A stretch of 64,000 nucleotides of DNA, from NCBI RefSeq assembly GCF_026340975.1, contig NZ_JAPEOS010000003.1, forward strand, positions 186,001 to 250,000, in the 5' to 3' direction. The notes beneath the pieces were generated by a model. The model had not been told where the DNA came from. It worked only from the letters and a program-made list of their open reading frames with translations, and did no database searches. This document shows positions 44,261 through 52,622 of the stretch, in pieces. Made by a program: the position numbers and the translations under genes. Source of the DNA: Streptomyces sp. NBC_01214. Lineage in GTDB: Bacteria > Actinomycetota > Actinomycetes > Streptomycetales > Streptomycetaceae. The stretch's first letter is position 1. Every line of letters begins with the position of its first letter.

Positions 44261-45835
44261 TCAGAACCGTCCGGGGGCGGACGGGAACGGCAGCGGCTTC
44301 GCGGGCGCCACCGATCCGCGCCGCTCGGCAGCGGCCGGCGGGTTCTGGCACGTCACGTCCTGGGCGGGCAGCTCGCCCGTGACCAGGTAGGCGTTCACCA
44401 GGTCGTTGGCGCAGGAAGTCGGGTCGGAGAGGTACACGCCGTGGCCCTCACCGCCCGCCGCCAGCACCATCCGCGAGCCCTTGAGGGCCTTGTGCAGGCC
44501 CTGGCCGCTCACCAGCGGGGTCTGGGAGTCCCACTCGTTCTGCACCGTCAGCACGTTGGCCTTCTTGTGCATCGGCGTGGCCGCCTCGACCGGCCGGTCC
44601 CAGAAGGCGCACGGCATGATGTTGGACGCGAAGTCCCCGTACAGCGGGTACCTGGCCTTGTCCCTCGCCGCGTCCCGCTCGTACTGCTCGGTGTAGCGGG
44701 GCCAGCTGCCGGTGTCCCCGCACGCCACGGCCCAAAACACGGCGGTGCCGTTGTCCGAGGCGGGCTCGGCCGCCGCGCCGCCGGCCAGCATCCGCTTGAG
44801 GTCCGTCGCGGTCGTGCCCCGGGGCAGCGGCTTGCCCTCGGCCGCGGCCTTCAGGGCCACGACCATCGGGGTGGCCTGCGCCGGGTAGAAGAACACCCCG
44901 CGCGAGGAGCGGATCATGTCCCCGTTGACCTTCGTGCCCTCGAACTCGAACGGCTCCTTGTCGGCGCGCGCCACCAGTCCCCAAAACGTGTCGGACACGG
45001 CCTTCGGGGTGTCGCCCAGCCCGTACTCCGCCGACCGCTGCGCCGCCCACTGCGTCCACCGCGCGAAGGCGGGCTCGGCCTCGGTGGCCCAGACCTGGAT
45101 CATGCCGCGCCAGATCCGCTGTGGGTCCACGCCGCTGTCGAGCACGAAGCGGTCCGTGCGGTCCGGGAACATCTGCGAGTACACCGCGCCGAGGTAGGTC
45201 CCGTACGAGTAGCCCAGGTAGGAGAGCTTGCGCTCGCCGAGGGCCGCACGGATCGTGTCCATGTCCCGGGCCGTGTTGCGGGTGGTGATGTACGGAAGCA
45301 CCGAACCGGCCTTCTCGCGGCACTTGTCGGCGACGGTGCGCGCCCAGGTCACGTCGGAGCCGAAGGTCTCCGGACGGTAGGCGCGGTTGAAGTCCTGCTC
45401 GGTGTCGGTCAGTCCGCAGGTGATCGGGCTGCTGGCGCCCACCCCGCGCGGGTCGAAGCCGATGAGGTCGTAGCGCTCCCGTACGTCCTTCGGCATCGCC
45501 TCGCCCAGCAGCAGCGGCAGGTCGAGGCCCGTACCGCCCGGGCCACCGGGGTTCAGCAGCATGGCGCCGTGCCGCTTGGCCGGGTTCTCGCTCTTCACCC
45601 GGGATATGGCGAGGTCGATCGTGCGCCCGTCGGGACGCCGGTAGTCGAGCGGGACCTTGAGCGTCGCGCATTCGTACGAGGCCGGCTGCTCGGGGCTGCA
45701 GCGGTGCCAGGCGGGTTTCTGTCGAAGGTGGTCCGCGGCCGGGGCGGCGGAGGCCTGGGTCGCGGACAGCAGGGGAACGGTGGTCGCGACGAGTCCGGCG
45801 GCGGCGAGCAGCGGTGCGAAGCGTTTCAGGCGCAC
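44261..45835 (-). CDS. Secreted alpha/beta-hydrolase peptidase (tripeptidyl aminopeptidase-like, S33)
   Basis: 524 residues. Signal peptide with cleavage after ATQASA. Conserved family parts: LNPGGPGGTG (oxyanion loop), GFDPRGVGAS, nucleophile GYSYGT (S210), and C-terminal aspartate and histidine in NEWDSQTP and GEGHGVYL. Cysteine pairs such as CAFWDRP and the C-terminal TSCANDL/VTCQN are usual for the TAP-domain group of Streptomyces. It removes N-terminal tripeptides or amino acids from extracellular peptides. Monocistronic, with its promoter in 45836-45971. Confidence 0.92.
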   Translation of the reverse strand: MRLKRFAPLLAAAGLVATTVPLLSATQASAAPAADHLRQKPAWHRCSPEQPASYECATLKVPLDYRRPDGRTIDLAISRVKSENPAKRHGAMLLNPGGPGGTGLDLPLLLGEAMPKDVRERYDLIGFDPRGVGASSPITCGLTDTEQDFNRAYRPETFGSDVTWARTVADKCREKAGSVLPYITTRNTARDMDTIRAALGERKLSYLGYSYGTYLGAVYSQMFPDRTDRFVLDSGVDPQRIWRGMIQVWATEAEPAFARWTQWAAQRSAEYGLGDTPKAVSDTFWGLVARADKEPFEFEGTKVNGDMIRSSRGVFFYPAQATPMVVALKAAAEGKPLPRGTTATDLKRMLAGGAAAEPASDNGTAVFWAVACGDTGSWPRYTEQYERDAARDKARYPLYGDFASNIMPCAFWDRPVEAATPMHKKANVLTVQNEWDSQTPLVSGQGLHKALKGSRMVLAAGGEGHGVYLSDPTSCANDLVNAYLVTGELPAQDVTCQNPPAAAERRGSVAPAKPLPFPSAPGRF

Positions 45836-45971
45836 TGAGCCGATCCTTTCGGTGAAGTCTCTTACGCCTCCACCTTGTTGTAGCCGGCGCCCGGCCGAAT
45901 CACCCCGAAGTGTCGTGCCGTGTGCTCCTCACGAACGAGCCGACAACAGGACACGTGGCCGACACGCCGAA

Positions 45972-46006
45972 GTCGGCCCCCGGTTGGTCGTGTACCGGGG
46001 GCCGAC
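45972..46006. terminator. 13-bp perfect stem-loop after the lipoprotein operon
   Basis: GTCGGCCCCCGGT (45972-45984) and ACCGGGGGCCGAC (45994-46006) pair perfectly around a 9-nt loop, 24 bp beyond the stop of the 46030-46611 gene on the minus strand. It marks the end of that leftward unit. Outer ACACG/CGTGT bases may lengthen the stem. Confidence 0.8.
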
Positions 46007-46029
46007 GTGTGCGCGGTTCGGGAGCGGCC

Positions 46030-46611
46030 TCAGCGGCCGCCGCCCTGGCCGCCGTCGTGTCCGCCTTCGTGTGTTTCGCCGGGCTGCGCACCGGGTGTAG
46101 CACCGGTCGTCCCGCCGGGCGCCGCGTCAGGCGAGGCGCCGGGCGTCGCGCCGTGTGCGCCACCGTGCGTGTCACCGGTCTCCAGGGAGCCGCCGAGACG
46201 TCCGCGCAAAGTGGTCAGGGCTTCCTCGGTCGGCGCGGTGACGACCCATCGGTCGCCGACCAGGTAGAGGCCGCCGTACATCTGGGCCTCGGTCAGCCAG
46301 GAGCGAAGTCCCTGCTCAGCGGTGAAGGTGACCATGCGGTAGACGACTTGACCGGCCTGGCACCCGCCTTGGCGCAACTCCGCGACCTCCACGTTCACTT
46401 CGGCGGTACAGCCGATAGCCGTGGCGATCTGTTCGAGGGAGGTCCCGGGTGCCGCCGCCGCGGTCGCCGGGGCCTCGGCCGAGGTGTGCTGGGCCGCCGC
46501 CTTCGAGGAACAACCCCCGCACAGCAGCGCGGTGACGCACACCGCCGCGACGGCCGTGAGCGACGTGCGGATCCGCCGGATCCGGCGGGTGCGGCAGTCG
46601 GTGGACGGCAT
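46030..46611 (-). CDS. Putative lipoprotein with small alpha/beta domain and Gly/His-rich tail
   Basis: 193 residues. A basic N-terminus and hydrophobic segment end at LLCGGC, a slightly unusual lipobox with C34. The central part (LEQIATAIGCTAEVNVEVAE, CQAGQVVYRMVTFTAEQGLR, LVGDRWVVTAPTEEAL) resembles small extracytoplasmic domains of unknown role with one cysteine pair. The last ~50 residues are Gly, Thr and His-rich (HGGAHGA, HEGGHDGG) and could bind metal. Last gene of the leftward redox-type cluster, 102 bp after the repeat lipoprotein. Confidence 0.72.
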   Translation of the reverse strand: MPSTDCRTRRIRRIRTSLTAVAAVCVTALLCGGCSSKAAAQHTSAEAPATAAAAPGTSLEQIATAIGCTAEVNVEVAELRQGGCQAGQVVYRMVTFTAEQGLRSWLTEAQMYGGLYLVGDRWVVTAPTEEALTTLRGRLGGSLETGDTHGGAHGATPGASPDAAPGGTTGATPGAQPGETHEGGHDGGQGGGR

Positions 46612-46713
46612 GGTGACCTCTCTGGCTGATCGGGGAGGGTCCGTGGCGCCCGGGCGGGGAGGTACCCGGGCACCACGCGTTCCAGGGGCGGATCGGCGGG
46701 TGGCCGACAGGGG

Positions 46714-47733
46714 CTAGCCGACGACCTTCGCTTTCTTGCCCTTGTCGGTGATGGCGAACCAGAGGCCCTTGTTGTTGTGCCCGGTGGTGTCGCCCGGTTC
46801 CTTGTCACCGGTGAAGGTGTAAACAGGCCAGCAGTCGATCGTCAATTGCTCGCTACCGTCGGGCCGCTTCACCTTTCCAATCAATTCAGGGGCGATTCCG
46901 TTTACCTTGTCCTTGTCGACCGGCTTGGCCGGCTTCCAGGTGTCCGTGCAGGCGTCCACGCAGCCGATCTTCATCGGCCAGGCGCTGTCCTTGTCGAACC
47001 GGTAGAGCGTCTTGCCCTCCCCGTCCTCGACGAGGGTTCCGAGCTGGGGGTTCTGTACGGCGGTGAGCTCGCCGCCCTTCGCCGCGGCGGCCGGCTTCTC
47101 TTCCTTCTTCTCTTCCTTCTCTTCCTTCTCCGCCCCGGCCCCCTCGCCCTTGCTGGCGCCGGCCGGCTTTCCGCCCGGGCCCAGTACGTGCCAGGTGCCG
47201 CCGACCCCCTCGCCGAACGCGTCGCCCGCCTTGGCGTCCTTGGAGTAGCGGTACACGGGCCACCCGGCGAGCGTGAGCTGCTTGGTGCCGTCGGCCCGGG
47301 CGACGGAGCCGAGGAGCGCCGCGTCGATTCCCGCGCTGACCGAGGCGTCGTCGGCGGACACCGCGGGCCAGGCCGCGGCGCAGTCCCCCTCGCAGTTGGA
47401 CTTGGGCGGCTTCGGGGTGTCCTTGTCGAACCGGTAGAGCGTGAAGCCCTCGCTGTCGGTGACCCCGGGGCCCAGGCCCGCGATCTCGTTCACCTTCAGC
47501 TGTCCGGCCGAGCCGGTCTTGCCGGCCGCACCCGCCGGGGCCGCTCCCGAACCGCTTCCGTAGGGGTCGCCGTAACCGGAGCCGGCTCCGGCTCCGACCT
47601 GTTTGCTGTCACCCACCGGCTGGACCGCAGGTGCCTTCCCCCCGTAATTGTCGGAGCTTCCGCATGCAGCGGTTGTCATCATCAGTACCGCGACCGCTGA
47701 CCCGGCGAATATCTCACGACGCTTTATCTTCAC
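46714..47733 (-). CDS. SCO0930-family lipoprotein with two 'secreted repeat' domains
   Basis: 339 residues from GTG 47733 behind AAGGAGAG. Lipobox TTAAC gives C24. Two copies of the PF03640-type repeat follow: TLYRFDKDTPKPPKSNCEGD through AGWPVYRYSKD, then TLYRFDKDSAWPMKIGCVDA through DCWPVYTFTGD. A Lys/Glu-rich linker (AEKEEKEEKKEEK) separates them. Each copy has paired cysteines and conserved Trp-Pro. The protein is anchored outside the membrane. It lies 127 bp after the NuoF-ferredoxin gene, so it may receive electrons or build the surface side of that system; this is inference from order. Confidence 0.85.
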   Translation of the reverse strand: MKIKRREIFAGSAVAVLMMTTAACGSSDNYGGKAPAVQPVGDSKQVGAGAGSGYGDPYGSGSGAAPAGAAGKTGSAGQLKVNEIAGLGPGVTDSEGFTLYRFDKDTPKPPKSNCEGDCAAAWPAVSADDASVSAGIDAALLGSVARADGTKQLTLAGWPVYRYSKDAKAGDAFGEGVGGTWHVLGPGGKPAGASKGEGAGAEKEEKEEKKEEKPAAAAKGGELTAVQNPQLGTLVEDGEGKTLYRFDKDSAWPMKIGCVDACTDTWKPAKPVDKDKVNGIAPELIGKVKRPDGSEQLTIDCWPVYTFTGDKEPGDTTGHNNKGLWFAITDKGKKAKVVG

Positions 47734-47860
47734 GATCTCTCCTTCAGGTTCGGTTCCGCGTTTCCTTGCCCCCGGTAATTGATACGGGGCCGGGAGCGGT
47801 GGAAGCGAATATCCCGGGGAATTTGTCAGATCGCGCCAACATTGAACCCGGGGCATTGGT

Positions 47861-49312
47861 TCAGTCCTGGATGCGCAGCGCGAGGGCCGGGCAGCGCCGC
47901 ACCGCGCGCAGCGCCTTCTGCCGCTGCGCGCGGGGTACGGCCATGGACGCCTCCGCGGGGAAGCCGTCCAGGTCCAGGCGGACCACGTCGGGCAGGACGT
48001 CCACGCACAGCCCGTGGCCCCTGCAGAGGGTCCAGTCGACCAGGAGCCGCTCCGGGCTCTCGTCGTCTTCGAACAGCGGAAGGGCGCCCAGCACCCGTCT
48101 ACCGCAGCCGCTGCCGAGCGCGTGGTCGCGGAACTCGTCCGGGAAGGTCTTGAGCGCCGAGGCGACGAAGTTCGAGGTGCCGTCCGGATGGCTGCACGCG
48201 CCGCGTTTGAGCACCGCCTTCATCCGGAGCTCCAGCATCTCCAGGGCGGGTTTGCCCCCGCCCCGGATGGCTTCGTCCAGTACGTCGGCGATGGCGGGCA
48301 GCCCGCGTACGCAGGGCCCGCACTGGCCGGCCGACTCCTTGGCCAGCCAACGGGTCACGCGTGCCACTTCGCCGGCCGGGCAGGTGTCCATGGGCAGCGG
48401 CATCACCGCCCCCGCCCCCAGCCGCGCGCCGAGCCGGTCGAGGGACTCGCGTGATATCTCGGCCGCACGTGCGTTCGCCGGAGTGAGCCATTTGCCGTGA
48501 AAGCCGCCGACCAGGACGCCCTGGCCCGGATCGGTGCCGCACAGTTCCAGGATGTAGGAGAGCGCGGCCCCGCTCGGCGTCTCGACGACCGTGTTGCCCG
48601 CGACCGTCAGCATGATGGTGCCCGGCTCGCTGGGCAGGCCGGTCGCACGGAAGTCCAGCGCGCCGAGCCGGGCGGCGACGGCCAGCTGGGCGAACGTCTC
48701 GGTGTTGGAGAACAGGGTGGGCACGCCGTTCAGGCCCCGGTCGCTGGTGCGCACCTTCTGGCCGGAGGGCAGCGTCGGCCCGCCGTTGAGGCCGTTCACG
48801 TGCGCCGTGCTCTCGCCGGTCACGAAGCGTTCGGGGAGCAGCTTGATCTGCACCCGGCGTCCTGCCGGGCCGCGTTCCGCGACGGCCTCCCGCAGTGACT
48901 GCTCCACGTCCCTTCGGGTGACGCCCACCACGACGTCCTCGGAGTTCAGCGCGGCGGCGGCCAGCAGGGCCCCGTCGAGCACCAGATGGGGGGTGTGCAG
49001 CAGCAGCGCGGTGTCCTTGAGGCAACTCGGCTCGCCCTCACTGCCGTTGACGACGACGGCGGTCTGTCCGTCCCCGGCGCGGGCCGACCGCATCACGGAG
49101 CGCAGTTTCTTGGCGAACGGGAAGCCCGCGCCGCCGCGCCCGCGGAGGTCGATGTTCTCGGCGAGGTCGACGAGTTCCTCCGGCCGGTAGCGGGGCATTT
49201 GGCCGTGTGTCGTCAGATGGGCCACGCGGTCGAGCCGCGCGGCCTGGTCGAGCCCGGCCAGCAGCCGGGGAGCGCCCACGCAGCCGAGGCTGGGGCGCGG
49301 CTCACCGCTCAC
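47861..49312 (-). CDS. NuoF-like flavoprotein fused to a 3Fe-4S-type ferredoxin
   Basis: 483 residues from GTG 49312, which overlaps the upstream stop as GTGA (GTG 49318 also possible). The FMN/NADH part has GRGGAGFPFAKK (~58), VVNGSEGEPSCLKD and FVTGESTAHVN, matching complex I subunit F. The iron-sulfur region reads ESAGQCGPC (C331, C334) with a later GACSHPDG cysteine; the first of the four usual cysteines is alanine. The last ~65 residues form a ferredoxin with C-x5-C (LCRGHGLCVD) and a distal RRCPAL, as in 3Fe-4S ferredoxins that serve P450s. Likely a cytosolic NAD(P)H-linked electron donor for the heme membrane protein encoded upstream. Confidence 0.88.
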   Translation of the reverse strand: MSGEPRPSLGCVGAPRLLAGLDQAARLDRVAHLTTHGQMPRYRPEELVDLAENIDLRGRGGAGFPFAKKLRSVMRSARAGDGQTAVVVNGSEGEPSCLKDTALLLHTPHLVLDGALLAAAALNSEDVVVGVTRRDVEQSLREAVAERGPAGRRVQIKLLPERFVTGESTAHVNGLNGGPTLPSGQKVRTSDRGLNGVPTLFSNTETFAQLAVAARLGALDFRATGLPSEPGTIMLTVAGNTVVETPSGAALSYILELCGTDPGQGVLVGGFHGKWLTPANARAAEISRESLDRLGARLGAGAVMPLPMDTCPAGEVARVTRWLAKESAGQCGPCVRGLPAIADVLDEAIRGGGKPALEMLELRMKAVLKRGACSHPDGTSNFVASALKTFPDEFRDHALGSGCGRRVLGALPLFEDDESPERLLVDWTLCRGHGLCVDVLPDVVRLDLDGFPAEASMAVPRAQRQKALRAVRRCPALALRIQD

Positions 49313-50304
49313 AGCCACTGGTCCCGGCTGATGAGCGTCTCGGCGTCCGCGGCTGCGCGGGCGCGGCTCGGCGCGTAAACGGCGGTGCGCGGGGGTTCGT
49401 TGCTCAGGGGCGGTCGGTCATTGAGGGCCGGTCGCTCGGGCCGGGGCGGCTGGGCCTGGTTCGCGGTCACGGCTGCCGCTGCAGGACGCGAGCCGCGCCT
49501 CTGTCGGGGCACGCCGCCCTGGACGGGCGCCTCCGCCACGGGCTGGGGGGTGGGCGGCACGAAGACGGCCGCTTCGCGCATCCGGCTCCTGACCCGGAAC
49601 ACGAGCACACCCACGATGCCGAGCAGGGCCAGCGCGTACGCGGACGTGACCCAGGGGGCGGCCGCGCGGCCCGACTTCAGGCCGTGCACCAGTGAGGCGC
49701 CCCAGGCCGGATAGGCGCCGAAGTGCAGGACCCGCCACCACGCCGAGCCGCTCCTGGTGTTGAACACGCTGCGCACCGCGCCGGAGATGGCCACCGCAAT
49801 GAAGAGGTATCCGGCCAGACTGCCGAGCCCGACCAGAACGGGCCGGGTCGCATCCGTGAACGGCACGGCCGCGGAAGTCGCGGTCGTCCGCTGTCCCGCG
49901 ACCTTGATCCAGATGTGCAGGGCGAGGAAGAGGAGCCCTGACACGGCGAGGCCGCGGTGCGCGCCCTGGGCGAGCAGCCGGTGTCCTGAACCGAGGACGG
50001 CCCGGTCGGTCGCGGCCAGTCCCCACAGGACGGTGGCGGTGAGCGAGACGAGCGAGAGCACGCCCGCTCCGAAATCGAGGAAGGCAAATAGCTGGCTGAA
50101 GGCGCCCGCGCGAGCAGCCACGATGACGAGCACGATGGCCGCGCCGACGGCGCAGAGCACGCCGGGGCTCAGCCTGCCTTCCTTGGGAAGGAGGGAGGGC
50201 CGCCGGACGGCCCTCCGTCCGGCGGCCGCAGCCGCAGCCGAGGCATGGCGGCTCTTGCGGCGGGCCCTGTGTGAACTGGGCATTTGAGGCTGGGGCAGGG
50301 GCAT
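49309..50304 (-). CDS. Ferric-reductase/cytochrome b-like heme membrane protein
   Basis: 331 residues from ATG 50304 behind CAGGAGA. About five to six membrane helices lie at residues ~45-230 (PGVLCAVGAAIVLVIVAARA, LSLVSLTATVLWGLAATDRA, GLAVSGLLFLALHIWIK). Histidines inside or near helices (GAHRGL, ALHIW, VLHFGAYP, LVHGL) are spaced like bis-heme ligands of ferric reductase-type domains. The cytosolic tail of ~100 residues is Pro/Arg-rich and disordered. It would carry electrons from the NuoF-ferredoxin protein across the membrane. First gene of the operon, opposite the PucR gene. Confidence 0.78.
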   Translation of the reverse strand: MPLPQPQMPSSHRARRKSRHASAAAAAAGRRAVRRPSLLPKEGRLSPGVLCAVGAAIVLVIVAARAGAFSQLFAFLDFGAGVLSLVSLTATVLWGLAATDRAVLGSGHRLLAQGAHRGLAVSGLLFLALHIWIKVAGQRTTATSAAVPFTDATRPVLVGLGSLAGYLFIAVAISGAVRSVFNTRSGSAWWRVLHFGAYPAWGASLVHGLKSGRAAAPWVTSAYALALLGIVGVLVFRVRSRMREAAVFVPPTPQPVAEAPVQGGVPRQRRGSRPAAAAVTANQAQPPRPERPALNDRPPLSNEPPRTAVYAPSRARAAADAETLISRDQWL

Positions 50305-50758
50305 CCAGGTCTCCTGTGCGCCTGGGCATCCGAGCACTCCACCTGGCGCTCGGTACCCGGGGGTCGTTGTCGTCGTACCCGGCAGCGCTGTGAAACTCCG
50401 CGCCGGCCGAGGGAACTTGGGGCCGGAGTGCAGCAGCATCGTGGAGCTGCACAGCAGCTCCACAGGTTTTATCGAAACGTGATAATTTCTCGCACCGCGT
50501 CTCCGGCGCATCGAACAACACCGGAAGATTCCCCTCCAGCGGGGGTTGCGACAGGCCACCGCGCCGCCCGCCACCTACGCGTCCTCGACGGCAAAAAAAC
50601 GGCAAAGTCGCAGGACCGTAAGTGGTCGGACCTCTCTAGGAGGGAGTACGAGGGCCGCAACTCTCGCGTCAGACAAGGATGTTGACGTGGGGAGCAACCT
50701 CGGCGGGTTTGTCGCTCTTCCCTGGACAAGCCTCACCCCGGCACGAACGAGGAAAACG
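50305..50758. promoter_or_regulatory. Divergent control region between redox operon and PucR gene
   Basis: 454 bp without a credible gene. It contains AT-richer stretches at 50465-50500 (TTTTATCGAAACGTGATAA) and 50590-50610, which could hold promoters, and a GAGGAAAACG ribosome site before the PucR ATG. CTCTCTAGGAGGGAG near 50632-50646 is a short palindrome. No operator can be assigned with confidence. Confidence 0.4.
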
Positions 50759-52090
50759 ATGTGTGAACTTCTGAACCGCATCTGGTCCCGCCCGCGTGGC
50801 GAGTGGACGCGCGTCCTGCGCAGGGAACTCCCTGCGCTGGCCGCCGAGATAGTGGAGGAGCTTCTGCATGGAATTCCGGAATTTTCCGCACTTATCGATG
50901 ACAACGATGCCATCGATGACGAGTTGTTCCGGCAGCGGGTGGAAGAGGCTCTCCTCACCGTCCTCGGCTACCAGGATCAGCACCGGGAACAAGCACCGGA
51001 CGAGCACGATGAACAGGTCGAGAGCGAGGACGAGATCGAGAACCAGATCGAGGTCGAGAGCCAGTTCGACCGCAAGGTCGAGCACGGGATCGAGCACCGG
51101 ATCGGGGTCGGGACCGCGGCCCGGGCCGAGTGCGAGGTCACGCACGAGGGCCGTCGCGAAGGCCTCCGAGAAGTACGCAACGAGGTGCGCAACGAGGGCC
51201 GTCGCGAAGGCCTCCGCGAAGTACGCAACGAAGGACTGCGCGAGGCCCGGCACACGAGCCGGCACGAGTCCCGGCACGAAGGCGTCCGCGGGATGGACCG
51301 GGCGCGGCACGACCTCTTCAAGACCCTCACCGATGACAGGGACGCATCCGACATGTCCCTCAGCGAGCTCGCGGAGGCGGCCGGCTGGCCCCTCCCGCTC
51401 GCCGTACGGGCCATCGTGCCAGCCACCCCCGGCGAGACCCAGCAACTCGCGGCTGTACTGGACCACTCCCTCGTCGGCATGTTCGCGGGCCGTCCGTGCC
51501 TGCTCGTCCCCAGCACCGAGCCGGACAACCGCGCCCCGCTGGAAAACCTGCTGCGCGGCCGGTTCGCGGCCGTGGGCCACGCCGTCCCGCTCCGTGACAC
51601 GGCCTCCTCGCTGCGCTGGGCGCTGCGCCTGGCCGCGCTGACACCCGCCCGCCCCGGCCTGGAGGTCCGGCCCGTCTTCGTCGACGACCACCTCTCGACC
51701 CTGTTGCTCCTTCAGGACGAGCCCCTGGCCCACGCGCTGGCCGCCCGGTGGCTGCGCCCGCTGGCCGACCTGACCCCCCGCCAGAGCGAGCGGCTGGAGG
51801 TGACGCTGCTCGCCTGGCTGGAGGGCGGCGGGGCCCCCGAGGCCGCCAAGGCCCTGAGCGTGCACCCGCAGACGGTGCGGTACCGCATGCGTCAGCTCGA
51901 GAAGCTCTTCGGGACCGGCCTGCGGGACCCCCGTACCCGCTTCGAACTGGAGATGGCCCTGCGCAGCCGCCGACTGATGGCCCAGGTCCGGCGTCAGCAC
52001 TCCCGGGTCGGCCGCAGGGCCGCCCGCGTGATCCAAGCAGACTTCACCCCCATGGTCGTCGGTCGGATGGCCCGCGTGAACGGCCTCTAG
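50759..52090 (+). CDS. PucR-type helix-turn-helix regulator with charged repeat insert
   Basis: 443 residues from ATG 50759. The C-terminal HTH_30 module (VTLLAWLEGGGAPEAAKALS, VHPQTVRYRMRQLEKLFG, from ~348) is typical of the PucR/CdaR group, preceded by a GGDEF-like central domain (LEVRPVFVDDHLSTLLLLQD). The N-terminal ~65 residues resemble the RsbR-like start of such proteins (LRRELPALAAEIVEELL). Between lies a very acidic segment, then an Arg/Glu-rich stretch made of 16-residue repeats (NEGRREGLREVR). It is the likely activator or repressor of the divergent heme protein/NuoF operon. A 24-bp terminator follows immediately. Confidence 0.88.
   Translation: MCELLNRIWSRPRGEWTRVLRRELPALAAEIVEELLHGIPEFSALIDDNDAIDDELFRQRVEEALLTVLGYQDQHREQAPDEHDEQVESEDEIENQIEVESQFDRKVEHGIEHRIGVGTAARAECEVTHEGRREGLREVRNEVRNEGRREGLREVRNEGLREARHTSRHESRHEGVRGMDRARHDLFKTLTDDRDASDMSLSELAEAAGWPLPLAVRAIVPATPGETQQLAAVLDHSLVGMFAGRPCLLVPSTEPDNRAPLENLLRGRFAAVGHAVPLRDTASSLRWALRLAALTPARPGLEVRPVFVDDHLSTLLLLQDEPLAHALAARWLRPLADLTPRQSERLEVTLLAWLEGGGAPEAAKALSVHPQTVRYRMRQLEKLFGTGLRDPRTRFELEMALRSRRLMAQVRRQHSRVGRRAARVIQADFTPMVVGRMARVNGL
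51144..51239. repeat. 48-bp tandem repeat within the PucR gene
   Basis: ACGAGGGCCGTCGCGAAGGC recurs at 51144 and 51192, exactly 48 bp apart, and the units are nearly identical over their length. They encode a 16-residue Arg/Glu-rich helix repeat. The frame is preserved. Confidence 0.85.
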
Positions 52091-52093
52091 ACC

Positions 52094-52145
52094 CGAAACA
52101 GCCCGGCCCGGTCCCGTATTCACGGGGCCGGGCCGGGCTGTTTCG
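52094..52145. terminator. 24-bp stem-loop after the PucR gene
   Basis: Bases 52094-52117 pair with 52122-52145 with a single G-U wobble, around the loop ATTC; the outer arms read GAAACAGCCC and GGGCTGTTTC. It starts 3 bp after the stop codon and is the strongest hairpin in the window. Confidence 0.9.
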
Positions 52146-52183
52146 TGCGTAGCTCGTCCTGCGTACGTCGTCGTGATGGTGAC

Positions 52184-52239
52184 GTCGGGCGGCGCTCGTC
52201 GGGCGGCGCTCGTCGGGTGGGGCTCATCGGGTGGGGGTG
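52184..52239. repeat. Four 14-bp tandem repeats in the PucR-DUF1996 spacer
   Basis: GTCGGGCGGCGCTC occurs at 52184 and 52198, followed by GTCGGGTGGGGCTC (52212) and ATCGGGTGGGGGTG (52226). They lie in the non-coding gap between convergent genes. The frames here show no recognisable protein. Confidence 0.8.
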
Positions 52240-52336
52240 TGCGTCCAGCGGTGCACCAGCTGCCCGGGCTTTCGTGCGGCGTACGTACCACCGGGCCGGG
52301 CCGGGCCGTGTCCTGCAGTGCGGTGCAGTTCGGCGG

Positions 52337-52366
52337 GGTGCCGGGCCGGCCCGCCGGCCCGGCACC
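52337..52366. terminator. 13-bp stem-loop in the convergent spacer
   Basis: GGTGCCGGGCCGG (52337-52349) and CCGGCCCGGCACC (52354-52366) are perfectly complementary around CCCG. It lies mid-way in a gene-free stretch, so it is either a second terminator or part of the repeat-rich spacer. Confidence 0.55.
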
Positions 52367-52507
52367 GGGCTGTCCTGCGCTACGGCCGCAGGGCGGGCCG
52401 GGCCCGTGTCCTGCGGTGTGACACCGGGCCGGCCGGTGCACCGCGCCGCCCGTACAACGCAGTACGCCGCCGCCGGGACTCGGCGGCGGCGACGTACATA
52501 TACGAGC

Positions 52508-52541
52508 GGTGTTGGCCCGAAGTCGGCTTCGGACCAACACC
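52508..52541. terminator. Stem-loop beyond the DUF1996 gene
   Basis: GGTGTTGG (52508-52515) pairs with CCAACACC (52534-52541), and after one mismatch CCGAAG pairs with CTTCGG around a TCGG tetraloop. It lies ~80 bp past the DUF1996 stop on the minus strand and is its likely terminator. Confidence 0.7.
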
Positions 52542-52622
52542 TGTCCCGGGCCGGACACCGGGGTTGGGGGAGAGGAGGTGCGTCCGGCCCGGGAGTGGAG
52601 GGGGGAGCCCCCGCTGCGGGGG

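Noticed and set aside
51130..51336. Separate small gene in the PucR repeat region
   Set aside because: It is an off-frame reading of the tandem repeats inside the regulator.
52145..52507. Small proteins in the spacer after the PucR gene
   Set aside because: Open frames on both strands are repeat-derived, with no ribosome sites or family features.
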